In this document: piece by piece, positions 33,698 through 44,300 of the stretch
How the letters are laid out: each line of letters starts with the position of its first letter
Numbering within the stretch: position 1 is the stretch's first letter
Origin: Bacteroides oleiciplenus YIT 12058
GTDB lineage: Bacteria; Bacteroidota; Bacteroidia; Bacteroidales; Bacteroidaceae
Direction: 5' to 3'
Length of the DNA stretch: 64,000 nucleotides
Assembly: GCF_000315485.1 (NCBI RefSeq)
Contig: NZ_JH992941.1
Location: 248,001 to 312,000 of the forward strand
Notes under the pieces: generated by a model
What the model was told of the DNA's origin: nothing
The model's input: the letters and a program-made list of their open reading frames with translations, nothing else
Databases searched by the model: none
Made by a program: the position numbers and the translations under genes

Positions 33698-35110
33698 CTA
33701 TTGTTTCCAATTTACAGTATGAAATGAGTGAGGAGGTAAAGCAAGAGTCACCTTTTGCTTCCCAACCGCAATACTTATCGTTTCATCAGCATCAGTTACA
33801 TTGGCAACAATAGCCGTGATTGTGCCGTCCGGATTGACAAAAGCCAGCATATTCTTATCCAACGGAGTTTCCAGTCTGTAAGCACCTGTTTGTACAAAAT
33901 GCCCCAGATGTTTCATCAGGTAGAATTCCGGATTATACGTCACGGTACGGGTTTTCTTGTCGATAGAAACCATAGAGTTCTGGTTCCATCCCCAAGGACT
34001 GACGCCCGGAGAGGGAAGAATCATATTCCAATAATGATATGAATTGATACCATTACTGAAATAATGTTTCATCAGGTTCCAGGTGTATTCGGCATAATCC
34101 CATGAATTCGCCCCGTTGCCACACTCCGTTTCCGTTTGCATTAGTCTCAGCTCAGGGTATTCACGATGAATGGTCGAGATAGCTTTCTTACCGTCCCACT
34201 GGAAACCAACACCTTTGATGTACTTCGATGCTTCCTTATCGCGTAAAGCTACGCGTACATACTCCGGATTAGCCGTGTTGATGGTTCCGAAATAGATATC
34301 CGTCTTGATATTTTCTCTTTCGAACGTCGGCCCCAGATAATGCCCCAGAAAGAAAGTCAGATCTTCCGTGCGCCATTTGCAACTGGGAAACACTTGATTG
34401 GAGCAAGGTTCATTCTGTACATGGATACATTCCAGCGGTAGCCCTTCAGCCTCGTAAGCTTTAACGAAACGTGCAAAGTAATTGGCATAAGTTTTCAAAT
34501 AACCTTCTTCCATCCGGAAACCGGTGCTGAATTCAGCGATAGCCTCCGCAGGCGCAAGTCCGTTCACATCTTTTTCGCCCGAAGGACGGATGGCCGAAGC
34601 ATAATGATTGTTCGTCTTCATCCATGCCGGCGGACACCAGGGGGAAGCCCAGATGCGCAAATTGGGATTTATCTGACGGGCAGCCTTGATATAGGGAATC
34701 AGGATATAGCGGTCACGGTCGATATTGAAGTTCACCAAGTCGAAATCTCCTGCAACATCGGCCGAAGAATAAAAACTCATGGCGAAATCATTCGCACCCA
34801 GCGGAAGGCGGCAGTACTCAAAGCAAGCGCCTTCTTTTCCGAAGATGGCTTGAAGAACGGTTTCACGTTCCGTGGTGGACAAAAGGTTCAGTGCATCCCA
34901 ACCCATTTCGTTGAAACATCCGCCTATGCCCGTAATCACCTGCAAACGTTTAGCGGCATCAAGAACAATCTCACTTCCCGCATCATTCCGTTCCGGTTTC
35001 ACTTTCTGTTTTGCCCAAGGAGCTGCCTGGGTAGTGGAGTACCACTCAACTTTCTGTGCGGATATGCTTCCGCACAAAAGTAGTAACAAAATCAGACTAA
35101 TAAGTCGCAT
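33698..35110 (-). CDS. GH30 glycosidase
   Basis: This 470-residue exported enzyme has a signal peptide ending GSISAQ. A (beta/alpha)8 catalytic domain with a C-terminal side beta-domain follows (VANVTDADETISIAVGKQKV at the end). The acid/base Glu234 lies in CIHVQNEPCS and the nucleophile Glu327 in LMQTETECGNG. The early block ITGIGGCFNEMGWDAL is typical of GH30 retaining enzymes (glucosylceramidase, beta-1,6-glucanase, beta-1,6-galactanase subfamilies). The pattern is nearest to the beta-1,6-glucanase/glucosylceramidase side, but the subfamily cannot be fixed by eye. It is the last gene of the PUL, 8 bp after a GH43 gene. Confidence 0.88.
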   Translation of the reverse strand: MRLISLILLLLLCGSISAQKVEWYSTTQAAPWAKQKVKPERNDAGSEIVLDAAKRLQVITGIGGCFNEMGWDALNLLSTTERETVLQAIFGKEGACFEYCRLPLGANDFAMSFYSSADVAGDFDLVNFNIDRDRYILIPYIKAARQINPNLRIWASPWCPPAWMKTNNHYASAIRPSGEKDVNGLAPAEAIAEFSTGFRMEEGYLKTYANYFARFVKAYEAEGLPLECIHVQNEPCSNQVFPSCKWRTEDLTFFLGHYLGPTFERENIKTDIYFGTINTANPEYVRVALRDKEASKYIKGVGFQWDGKKAISTIHREYPELRLMQTETECGNGANSWDYAEYTWNLMKHYFSNGINSYHYWNMILPSPGVSPWGWNQNSMVSIDKKTRTVTYNPEFYLMKHLGHFVQTGAYRLETPLDKNMLAFVNPDGTITAIVANVTDADETISIAVGKQKVTLALPPHSFHTVNWKQ

Positions 35111-35118
35111 AGGTCATC

Positions 35119-36105
35119 TTATTTCCGCTGTTTTACCATCTGAATGGTGCCATCCTCATTGTAATAGAGTTTATCTACGCAGATGGAACGCAGCCAGTCA
35201 TGGTTGGACAAAGCACTGTTGTGGTAGAAAGCAAACCACTCACCTTTATATTCCACGATGGAACCGTGATTGGTGTAACTATCAGTGGGTTCCATATAAA
35301 TACCCATGGATTTCCAAGGACCGAGCGGACTGTCACTGATGGCATAACGCATGCGGTTATCACCCTTCACGCCGTCGTTCCAGTTTTCATCATGGTTATC
35401 GGAATAAGATAAATAGTATTTTCCGTTGTACTTGTGTATCCAGGTAGCTTCGTGGAAGTCTTCCAAACCCTCCATAACCTGCATTTCGCCATCCAGTTCC
35501 ACCATATTGTCTTTCAGTTTACCACCTTTACAGATCTGTCCGCCGCCATTGTAGATGTAAGCCTGACCGTCATCATCCACAAACACACAAGGGTCAATCA
35601 ACGGATCCATTCCTTCTATATATCCCTGCACAGTGAAGTTGGCCGCCGGTTCTTTACTGGTGGCTACACCGATTTTCCAACTGTTATTCCATTTCGTATC
35701 GCTGGGATGCGGAAAATAAAAATAGTAAGTACCATCCTTGTAGGCGCAATCGGGCGCCCACATAAATCCGCCTTCTTTACGCCCCCAGGGTACTTGCGAG
35801 GAGTTCAGGATTTCACCATGATCCGTCCAGTGCACCATGTCATCTGTAGAAAAGACATGATAGCGGTCCATCAAGTCGCAACCGCGCGGCGGGTCGATGT
35901 CATGCGAAGCATATACATACAGACGCCCGTCAGCCCATACATGAGCCGAAGGGTCGGCTGTGTACATGTGTGTGATAAACGGGTTCGGAGCCATACTGTC
36001 AATCCCGGCAGTCTCTTCTTTTGCCGAATTGCTTTTAGGAGATTGGCAGGAGAGCATAAATCCCGCCAGGAACAAAGTAAAAATCAGATAAAAACTCTTT
36101 TTCAT
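35119..36105 (-). CDS. GH43 lipoprotein (copy 1)
   Basis: This 328-residue five-bladed propeller glycosidase of family 43 has a lipobox GFMLSCQSPK that anchors it to a membrane. The inverting catalytic set is visible: base Asp in MYTADPSAHVW, pKa-modulating Asp in PLIDPCVFVDDDG and acid Glu in EDFHEATWIHK. It is nearly collinear with the GH43 proteins at 48,465 and 50,112 (shared CDLMDRYHVFSTDDMVxWTDHGEI and GSIVEYKGEWFAFYHN). Family members act on arabinosides, xylosides or galactosides. The subfamily needs a search. Confidence 0.9.
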   Translation of the reverse strand: MKKSFYLIFTLFLAGFMLSCQSPKSNSAKEETAGIDSMAPNPFITHMYTADPSAHVWADGRLYVYASHDIDPPRGCDLMDRYHVFSTDDMVHWTDHGEILNSSQVPWGRKEGGFMWAPDCAYKDGTYYFYFPHPSDTKWNNSWKIGVATSKEPAANFTVQGYIEGMDPLIDPCVFVDDDGQAYIYNGGGQICKGGKLKDNMVELDGEMQVMEGLEDFHEATWIHKYNGKYYLSYSDNHDENWNDGVKGDNRMRYAISDSPLGPWKSMGIYMEPTDSYTNHGSIVEYKGEWFAFYHNSALSNHDWLRSICVDKLYYNEDGTIQMVKQRK

Positions 36106-36145
36106 AAGTAATGTGTTTTGATATTAGTAATTAATAGCTATTTCT

Positions 36146-38518
36146 CTATTGATAATTGATTATAACTTTCTTTGCCTTGCCTCCTCGCAATGAGATGATT
36201 TCATCATACGACTGCCCGAGTTTCAATTTTATCTTCCGGTCTTTCGCAGAGTAGAGAGTGGCATACACCTTATTATCGGAAAGGTTCCACGAGAGCTGTT
36301 CAACCGTCACTCCGCAACGGGCTTTTATTCCGCTAATGCTACCTCGCTCAATGCCAGCCACCAAAGCGGGCAACAGTTCGATGCCTTCTTCGTCAGAACC
36401 CACCAGCATCTCAATCAGCACACCGGGCACGGCATGACAGACATCCGTACAGAAAGTTCCGAAGTTCGGATAGTGTGCCGTAGACAAGCTGTTATAGTAA
36501 AAGTCTTTTTGAGTCAGCGTCAGCAACTTATTCTTTAAGGAAGAAGTATCATGTAATCCGGCGGCAATCAAAGCGGCATGCAGATATCCATGTCCTGCAT
36601 TCTCATAGTTGTGGCGGTCGCGCATCTGCAAAGCCCTATGGGCTGCCTTGTAAAGTTCGGGAGTCTTATCTTCCGAGAATTCACGGTAAGGCCACACCAT
36701 CATCAAATGGCTGGAATGCCGATGGTTATAGCTCTCAGCCAAGCCCGGCCAGCCCCATTCCTTTATTGCTCCGTCTTCATTAATCCGGTAAGGCGGCAAT
36801 GAATCCAAGAGGTGTTTCCAACGCTGTTTGCCTCCACCGGTGCCTTGCTCCTCACCCAATAAGTCGCACACCTTCACCAAGGTGGACAGTATGAAACGGG
36901 CACCGGAAAGATCGAAAGCGGAGTTATTCAACAAAGATACCCGCAAGTTGGAAGGTTGGTTCTCCGGTGAAACGGAACCGGCAATAATATAGTAGCCTTC
37001 ATCATCCTTATACTTCAGGAAATCCTCATAGAATTCGCCCATGCATTTCAACAAAGGATACAGGCGGTTTTGAAGAAACGCCTTATCCTCCGTAATGAGA
37101 TAATGCTCCCAGAAAGGATAGAGCAACCAAGCCTCTTCGCCCGTAGCATAATGATACGGATAGAAATCGTTGATAGAAGCCATCAGTCCGGAAGAAAGTC
37201 CGGGAGTATTGCCACAAGCCAGCATGCCACGGCAGCCCAACAGTTTAAATGCATTCGTTTCAAAGTCTTTCCGCCAGACTTCATTCAGATGAAAATATCC
37301 CTCCATCACTTCGGGCATGGCACCGGTATTTCCACCGCTGACCTGTAAGTTCAGGTTCGCATCCAAATGATAGTAACCTCCCCAGCCGGCATTACAGTCG
37401 CCTGTCCAGATTCCCAACAAATCAGGAGGCGTCAGTTCGTTGCCGGAAGACAGGAAGTGATACCTTCCTGCATCAAAAATCCGTTCCCACAATGCCAATA
37501 CGGGTGAGTCCGTTTGTTTCTGTTTTTCCAGTAATTCTTCGTTGGATAGTAACCGTTCGGCAGGGGATGCACCCAAGTCCATCTTCACACGGTTGAAGAT
37601 TGCGGCATGTATAGCCTTATGAGCCTTTACGAGAGCTTTATAATCCGGCTTTATCTTATTCAATGCTTCTTTCAGCAGGCCTTTATCCCACTCTGCCGCA
37701 CAATCCGGGGCATACTTTTCAGTGCGTGCCAGCAAGAGTACTTTCGAAGCATCCTGTATATACAACGTATCATTACGCAAGAAACAGGAACCGCCTGATT
37801 GCTTTACCCGGATACCTCCTTCATAACCTTCCGCATCCATTGGCGGAGCATAGTTCACACGGATATTCAGATAATCCTTCGCATGCAGGCAATTCATTTT
37901 CATTCCTTTCGGAAAGTTCATCTCCGCAGGCATTTGCAGGCTGACTGCGCAGTTCAGCTTACCGGCAGAAGGTGCTTGCAGTTCGAATACCGAAACATTG
38001 GCATCCCGTGAAACAAACGACCGGCGCTCCCATTCTCCGCGGGCATCACTCCACCGGACTGTTATTTCTCCGGTTTCATAATTACTGATGCGGCTGTAGT
38101 CTTTTATCTCCCCGCTCGCATCCATATCAATCTTGAGCGCAAAGCCCGGATGCCTGCCGCCTTCGCCTCCATCATGCCAATGAGAAGTGCGTACAGCCAA
38201 GTCGTTCGCTTCTTTGAATTTTCCGGTAGCGCAATATTTCTTTATTAAATCAAGTGTGTCACGGGGCACCTCGGCAAACGTGCGCGGCTTCGCACCGGGG
38301 AAGTTGAAAGAACGGTCGGTAAAGACCACCGTTTCGTGCAAAGGGTTTCCGAAAACCATGATTCCCATCTTGCCATTGCCGGCCAGCAAGGCTTCCTGCC
38401 ACTTAGTGTAAGTTGTGGGAAAACGGTTGGAATGAGCCTGACGTATAACCGGTTGGGCATATGCTCCCAACGATGCTATACAAACCAGAGCGGAGTATAG
38501 TATCTTCTTATTCCACAT
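36146..38518 (-). CDS. GH95-like glycosidase
   Basis: The 790-residue exported enzyme has a signal peptide ending LGAYAQ. The N-terminal beta-sandwich includes KWQEALLAGNGKMGIMVFGN, the opening motif of GH95. The (alpha/alpha)6 catalytic domain contains YHLDANLNLQVSGG at the site where fucosidases have their conserved Asn pair, then SYNHRHSSHLMMVWP. It is more divergent than standard alpha-1,2-L-fucosidases: the later GWSxAW region reads GHGYLHAALIAAG. GH95 contains fucosidases and L-galactosidases, and the present protein may have another specificity. Confidence 0.75.
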   Translation of the reverse strand: MWNKKILYSALVCIASLGAYAQPVIRQAHSNRFPTTYTKWQEALLAGNGKMGIMVFGNPLHETVVFTDRSFNFPGAKPRTFAEVPRDTLDLIKKYCATGKFKEANDLAVRTSHWHDGGEGGRHPGFALKIDMDASGEIKDYSRISNYETGEITVRWSDARGEWERRSFVSRDANVSVFELQAPSAGKLNCAVSLQMPAEMNFPKGMKMNCLHAKDYLNIRVNYAPPMDAEGYEGGIRVKQSGGSCFLRNDTLYIQDASKVLLLARTEKYAPDCAAEWDKGLLKEALNKIKPDYKALVKAHKAIHAAIFNRVKMDLGASPAERLLSNEELLEKQKQTDSPVLALWERIFDAGRYHFLSSGNELTPPDLLGIWTGDCNAGWGGYYHLDANLNLQVSGGNTGAMPEVMEGYFHLNEVWRKDFETNAFKLLGCRGMLACGNTPGLSSGLMASINDFYPYHYATGEEAWLLYPFWEHYLITEDKAFLQNRLYPLLKCMGEFYEDFLKYKDDEGYYIIAGSVSPENQPSNLRVSLLNNSAFDLSGARFILSTLVKVCDLLGEEQGTGGGKQRWKHLLDSLPPYRINEDGAIKEWGWPGLAESYNHRHSSHLMMVWPYREFSEDKTPELYKAAHRALQMRDRHNYENAGHGYLHAALIAAGLHDTSSLKNKLLTLTQKDFYYNSLSTAHYPNFGTFCTDVCHAVPGVLIEMLVGSDEEGIELLPALVAGIERGSISGIKARCGVTVEQLSWNLSDNKVYATLYSAKDRKIKLKLGQSYDEIISLRGGKAKKVIINYQ

Positions 38519-38530
38519 ATTTTTACTTTC

Positions 38531-41371
38531 TTATTTCAGGGTTAACAATCTGCTGCGCTTCAAATTGTATCCTTCTACAGAAATCGCAGCCTCTCCTTGC
38601 GGTACATATTCTATTGTGATAATTCTCTTTTCTCCCGGCAGCAAATTGAAATAACCGTCCGAGGCATAAGCCGGCAGAATACGTTTGTCAGTATCCGGTT
38701 CACGTACATTCAGTTTCAGAGCAATAGCAGGCTCTGCACCCGTGTTCCGTAATTCTATCTGCACCCAGTTATTCTTTTGCCTGATTAGCTTGCAGGCTAC
38801 CGAAGCTTCTGCCAATGAATTAAACTCCAGAAAGTTTCCTTTACCGTTGTCCTGCCAATAATCATTGACAGAAACCGTCCTTCCACGTTTATCTATCAAC
38901 ATCAGACGTTCCAGATATATCCCGGTAATGCCAAGAGGTTTGTCCTGTACAAAACATTCTGTTGCCCCATTGGCCGATACATTCACTTTCGACACCCGTC
39001 TGAACAGGGATTTACCTTCCAGAGAATAAGCTTCATAGATAGCTTTGGCCCCTTTCATCTCTTTTAAAGTAGTATTCACTACTATTACCTTTTGGTCATC
39101 CAGATTCTTCTGAATATGAACAGGTTCACATGCCTTGCGGCAACCATAGAAAGAACCAAAAGTTTCGTAATCCCAAGAATATACCTGCCAGACCATGCTG
39201 GGCCATGCCGGGTGGCTCATCCACAGCAACAGGCCGCTTGTACTATTCCATATCTTGCTGTTCCATGCTTCCATCATGGCGCGATGGCTGTCATAATTGA
39301 CAAGCTGCGCTTTCCGGCTGAAATCTTTCAGGTCCGACGGCTTTCCATATTTTCGGTCGATGTCTTCCATAAACTCTCTTTGACCGCCATGCAGGTCATG
39401 GTAGTACCAGACATCACTGATAGGCCACGCATCCTTTTCATCCATCATCGCCAGAATAGATTCTTCCGTAGGGATGGAAGTAGAGCCCTGTTCCGTATTA
39501 AATCCGTGTGCCCGGTTACGATAGTAGTCCACCGGATTCTTATGATAGTTCCACGGTCCGCTTGGCCTCAGGTTGCAATGCGTCGAGTTCGGACTATAAT
39601 AACGGGTACCGTCTTTTTCAGCAATCATCTTTGCCAGATTCTCTTCAATGTATGCAGGGGCGAATCCTTCATTTCTCGGGTTCCAGATGGCAATGGAAGG
39701 ATGATTACGGAAACGTACCACTACGTCTTCCGCATTCCGCAGGAACAAGTCGTCATCGTTTACGGTCATATTATAGCCTTGCGTACTTAGCCAGAAATCA
39801 TTGAACACCAACATTCCGTATTCATCGCACAATTCGTAGAAACTTTCTTCCGTGCTCTCACCCGTCCAGTTACGAATCATATTGAAGTTTGCTTCTTTAT
39901 GCAGGCGGAAATACGGTTCAAGATGTTCACGCGATACGCGTTTCATTCCATCATCCATTCCCCAGTTTCCACCTTTACAGAAGATGCGCTTTCCGTTGAC
40001 TTTGACTACCATATAGTGCTGCATAGCCTCATCGGGTGCCGGAATGAGAACATCAGAAGAAACATTCTTTTTCAACCGGGGCATGCACATGCCTCCTTCG
40101 ATATATTTGCGATTGATATTGTCGAAGATAGGTTCGCCCTTACCCAGCACCGTAGGCCGGTATTCCATTCTGCGGATAGAGTCATTGGGTAAGCAGACTT
40201 CCAGTTCATAAGACAACTCCCGGACTCCGAAGCTTACTGCCTTTTCATCCGAAGCCACTCCCTTTTCAGCTACCGCCACATTCATTGTATACAACTCCTG
40301 CGGACCGTAATTATTCGGCCACCAAAGCCGGGGAGCTTTCAGTACCAATGCCTGATATTCTTCCGGAGTGAATGTCACTTCCTTCCGTTCTTTCGGTGCC
40401 AGCTCCACCTGTTTACTGATTATCTTACCTTCAAGAGACAAATCGACGGATACCTGCTTAGCCACCGGCAACAGATTCTCCACTTCAGTATGCACTGTTA
40501 TTTCTGCACTCGTCGTATCCGGCAGTGCCAGGTGGGTAATGACTTGCGTATCGTGCAGACGAACGCCTTGCGTAAAACGCAGATGCACATCCTGCCAGAT
40601 ACCTATGTTCCGATCTCTGATGCCCGGCACCCAGTCCCAGCCTTCGGAAGATATAAAAGTAGGGCCATCCAGACACAACTGTCCTCCGTTCATGCCATTG
40701 CCTGCCAAGGGAGATTGTTCGTGAGGAATCCCCGGGTTGGGTGGCGGAAGAATGTGAACAGCCAATACATTCTTACCATCCACCAAGTGATCCGTTGCAT
40801 TGAATTCGCCCCGGATAAAAGCGCCTTTCATTGTACCCAGACATATGCCATTCAGCCATATTTCAGCTTGATAATTAATGCCCTTGAACACCAGCCAGGC
40901 TTCTTTGCCCTTCTTCTCTATAGGAGACGAAAATTCCAGGCGATACCACCAGTCTGTCCGACAAAGAGTATCGGGAATCACCAGATTGTTCAGTCCATAA
41001 TAAGGGTCGGGATAGACTCCTTGGGCTACCAAAGTAGTCAGCACCGTGCCCGGAACAGTTGCATTATACCAGCCATCAGCATGGTATCCAACTTCAAAGA
41101 TGGATTTCTTTGAAGACATGACATTGCTGTTATCCGCCAGTCTCCAACCCTTGTTTAACAGGAAATCATTTGCACCCACTTTTTCAGCAACCGCTTCTAC
41201 AGGTACCTGTATCTTGGGAGTGGACATAATGATTTGTGCTTTTGATTTTGGTAAAGTCTCTTTAGGCTGGGGATGAGTCAATCCCCAGTTTGCTACATTC
41301 TGGGCTAATAAAGAAGAAGTACAGCCCAGCAAGAGACAGAGTATCCATTGAAATTTAATGTTCCGTTCCAT
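38531..41371 (-). CDS. GH2 exo-glycosidase (beta-mannosidase/exo-glucosaminidase type)
   Basis: This 946-residue exported protein carries the GH2 domain order: sugar-binding jelly roll (about 80-240; WYNATVPGTVLTTL, YYGLNNLVIPD), Ig-like domain, then the TIM barrel. Acid/base Glu568 is in IWNPRNEGFAP and the nucleophile Glu627 in GFNTEQGSTS, followed by two further beta domains. The block PGTVLTTLVAQGVYPDPYYG resembles the mannosidase/exo-beta-glucosaminidase group rather than LacZ. The substrate within the PUL could be beta-mannose or beta-glucosamine at a chain end. It is 12 bp upstream of the GH95 gene. Confidence 0.85.
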   Translation of the reverse strand: MERNIKFQWILCLLLGCTSSLLAQNVANWGLTHPQPKETLPKSKAQIIMSTPKIQVPVEAVAEKVGANDFLLNKGWRLADNSNVMSSKKSIFEVGYHADGWYNATVPGTVLTTLVAQGVYPDPYYGLNNLVIPDTLCRTDWWYRLEFSSPIEKKGKEAWLVFKGINYQAEIWLNGICLGTMKGAFIRGEFNATDHLVDGKNVLAVHILPPPNPGIPHEQSPLAGNGMNGGQLCLDGPTFISSEGWDWVPGIRDRNIGIWQDVHLRFTQGVRLHDTQVITHLALPDTTSAEITVHTEVENLLPVAKQVSVDLSLEGKIISKQVELAPKERKEVTFTPEEYQALVLKAPRLWWPNNYGPQELYTMNVAVAEKGVASDEKAVSFGVRELSYELEVCLPNDSIRRMEYRPTVLGKGEPIFDNINRKYIEGGMCMPRLKKNVSSDVLIPAPDEAMQHYMVVKVNGKRIFCKGGNWGMDDGMKRVSREHLEPYFRLHKEANFNMIRNWTGESTEESFYELCDEYGMLVFNDFWLSTQGYNMTVNDDDLFLRNAEDVVVRFRNHPSIAIWNPRNEGFAPAYIEENLAKMIAEKDGTRYYSPNSTHCNLRPSGPWNYHKNPVDYYRNRAHGFNTEQGSTSIPTEESILAMMDEKDAWPISDVWYYHDLHGGQREFMEDIDRKYGKPSDLKDFSRKAQLVNYDSHRAMMEAWNSKIWNSTSGLLLWMSHPAWPSMVWQVYSWDYETFGSFYGCRKACEPVHIQKNLDDQKVIVVNTTLKEMKGAKAIYEAYSLEGKSLFRRVSKVNVSANGATECFVQDKPLGITGIYLERLMLIDKRGRTVSVNDYWQDNGKGNFLEFNSLAEASVACKLIRQKNNWVQIELRNTGAEPAIALKLNVREPDTDKRILPAYASDGYFNLLPGEKRIITIEYVPQGEAAISVEGYNLKRSRLLTLK

Positions 41372-41378
41372 GTCTTAC

Positions 41379-44300
41379 TTATTTTTCAGGATGGGAAATC
41401 AGATAATCGTACATAGCCTTAGCCATCATTCCCGAACCTTCCGCATCGGGATGAATGCCATCTTTCATCAGTTCCGGGTGTTTGTCGAGCACCGGATGCA
41501 TATTAATGACTTCTACATTCTTTTTTTGCGCGGCACTGATAGTAGCAGGAGTTACATCTTTCACAATCACCTCATCATAAATGCCGTTCGAGTCTTTTAC
41601 GAAAGAAACAATCGGGGTAAGCAGAATGATACGGGGTTTAGAGGGAAGTTGCGCAAAAGCGTCAATCATATCGCGGCAGTCTTTATCAAACTCACGCATA
41701 TAAGGACGGTTAACGCCTTTACTGTCATTTCCACCCAAATCAATGAACACCACATCCGGATTGGATGCCAACGCTTTCTGATATTCTTTCGTTTTCCAAT
41801 AAGGGAAGTCACCGTGACGAAGCATAGTGCAGCTACTTACACCATAATTTATCACCTTATAATCATCACCCAGCATACGGCCCAACTGCGCCGGATAAGC
41901 ATCTGTTGCCGGATTAGCAGTCGTAGCTCCGGCAGTGATGCTGGCTCCTACACAAACCACTTTTGTCTTTTGCAGGACAGAGACCGCCTTTTGCAAGCGA
42001 ATATCAGCAGAAGATGCACCTACCATTATGTTATAGTTACCGGAAGGATATATAAACTTTCCTTTCGCCTCGTCCCAATAGCGTAACAAGTCTTTCCGTA
42101 ATTTTATAGTCACCTTCTTGCTTTCGCCACTTTTCAGTGAGACGCGTTCAAAGCCTTTCAATTCTTTCACAGGCATCACTTCCTCTCTTTCGGGAAGTTT
42201 CACGTAAACCTGAGCAACCTCATCACCTGCATATCTACCTGTATTCTTCAATTGGAATGAAACACTCACTTCTTCCTCACCATCCGCTACCTGCAGATTG
42301 GAATACTTAAATGAAGTATAGCTCAAACCATAACCGAAAGGATAAAGTACATCGCCTTTGAAATATTTATAAGTACGTCCCTTAGTAATGTCATAATCAT
42401 CAAACGGAGGAAGTTCATCCAGACTTCTGTAATAAGTCAATGGCAAGCGGCCACCCGGATTATAATCACCAAATAGTACTTCCGCCACAGCTTTGCCTCC
42501 ACTTTCTCCGGGATACCATGCATTAACAATGGCAGGTACATGTTCGTCCATCCAGTTGACAGCCAGTGAACTGCCGGCAACCAATACGACTACGATATTC
42601 GGGTTTACCTTATATATTTCCTGTAGGAATTCCCGCTGGTCTGCCGGAAGTTGAATGTCATATCTGTCTTGTCCTTCACGCTCTATCGACTTATTGATAC
42701 CTAATACGGCAACCACCGTTTCGCATTCGCGCACCGCTTTTCCGGCTTCGCCATATAAATCCAGACGGGTGACTTTTCCAACCTGGGGAACCCGCCATTG
42801 CAATTTAGCGATGGCATAGTCGCGATTGTCATAATATTCAGCCTTCAACTGATAGTCTTTTCCGGCTTCCAGATAAATAGCAGCCGTATCTGTACGGACC
42901 GCATGTCCCGGCCACGCATCAATCAACATTTTGCCATCAATGCTCAGGCGGCATCCGTCATCGGATGTGAAACTGAGAGTATATTGTCCGGTAACCGTGG
43001 GGCGCAACTTACCTGTCCAACGAACGGATAAAGGAGACTTAGGCAAGAAAGGATCCGGCGCCTGATTGCCCGGTTCGAAGTTTATCCATTCTTCTTTTCT
43101 GACTTTCGGAGTGCCTTGCAACTTCGTGTTATCAAAGTACTCGGCTTGCAATCCTTCCGGAAAGCTTGCCCCTTGTATAAGTTCCATGCCATCCACTGCC
43201 GACTTCCACGGAGCATATACCACTTTCACGTCCTCACCTACTCTGTCTTTGATGCCTTGCAAAACAGAAACCGGAGCTATCACCGGCAATCCGCTATAAT
43301 CGCCGAACTCACTACTGCCCGCATTGATACCTACCACTGCAATGGATTTGATCTTCTTAGCATTGAGCGGCAACATCTTTTTCTGGTTCTTGAGCAATAC
43401 AATACATTCGCGGGCTGCATTCAGCGCCACTTCCTGATGCTCTTTGGAACCTATCACAGCAGGAGATATTTTTGTATACGGATTCTTTTCCCCGCTATCG
43501 AACAAACCTAACTGCATACGAGCCCGCAACACACGATAGGCAGCCGAATCTATATCGGCATCCGTAACCATGTATTGGCGGTAGGCACTCAGCAAAGGCT
43601 CATCATATACATCGTCGCCACATTCCAAGTCCAAACCTGCCTTTATGGAGAGGGTAGCCGCAGCTTCTTTAGTCTTCACATACTTATGCGCATTGACCAG
43701 CAAGGAAGGGCCTCCGCAATCGGAAACCACATACCCCTTGAATCCCCAGTCATTACGCAATACTTTGGTCAACAGCCAGGCATTCAGTGTACAAGGCACA
43801 TCATTCAGTGCATTATAAGCCGACATGATAGATGCTGACTTCCCATCTTTCACACATGCCTCGAAGGCCGGAAGATAGTATTCACGAAGTTGTTTCTCTG
43901 ATATTTGCGGATTACATACAAAGCGATTGTGTTCTTCATTATTAGCTGCAAAATGTTTGGGAGTCGACACAATCTTCAAATAACGGCTATCATTGCCCTG
44001 CAAGCCTTTCACAAAAGCGGTACCCATGATGCCACTCAGATACGGGTCTTCACCGTATGTCTCAGGGGTACGTCCCCAACGCGGGTCGCGTGCCATATTC
44101 ACCGTAGGAGACCAAAAGGTCAGCAAATCACTGAACTGACTTTTCTGTTCACGTCCCTGGTCCAGTTCGTTCCAACGGGCACGGGCCTCATCAGAGATAA
44201 CCGTAGCCACTTGTTCCTGCAATACAGGGTTCCAGGTAGCCGCCAGTCCGATGGCCTGCGGAAACACAGTGAACCGTCCCGGACGAACCACTCCGTGAAG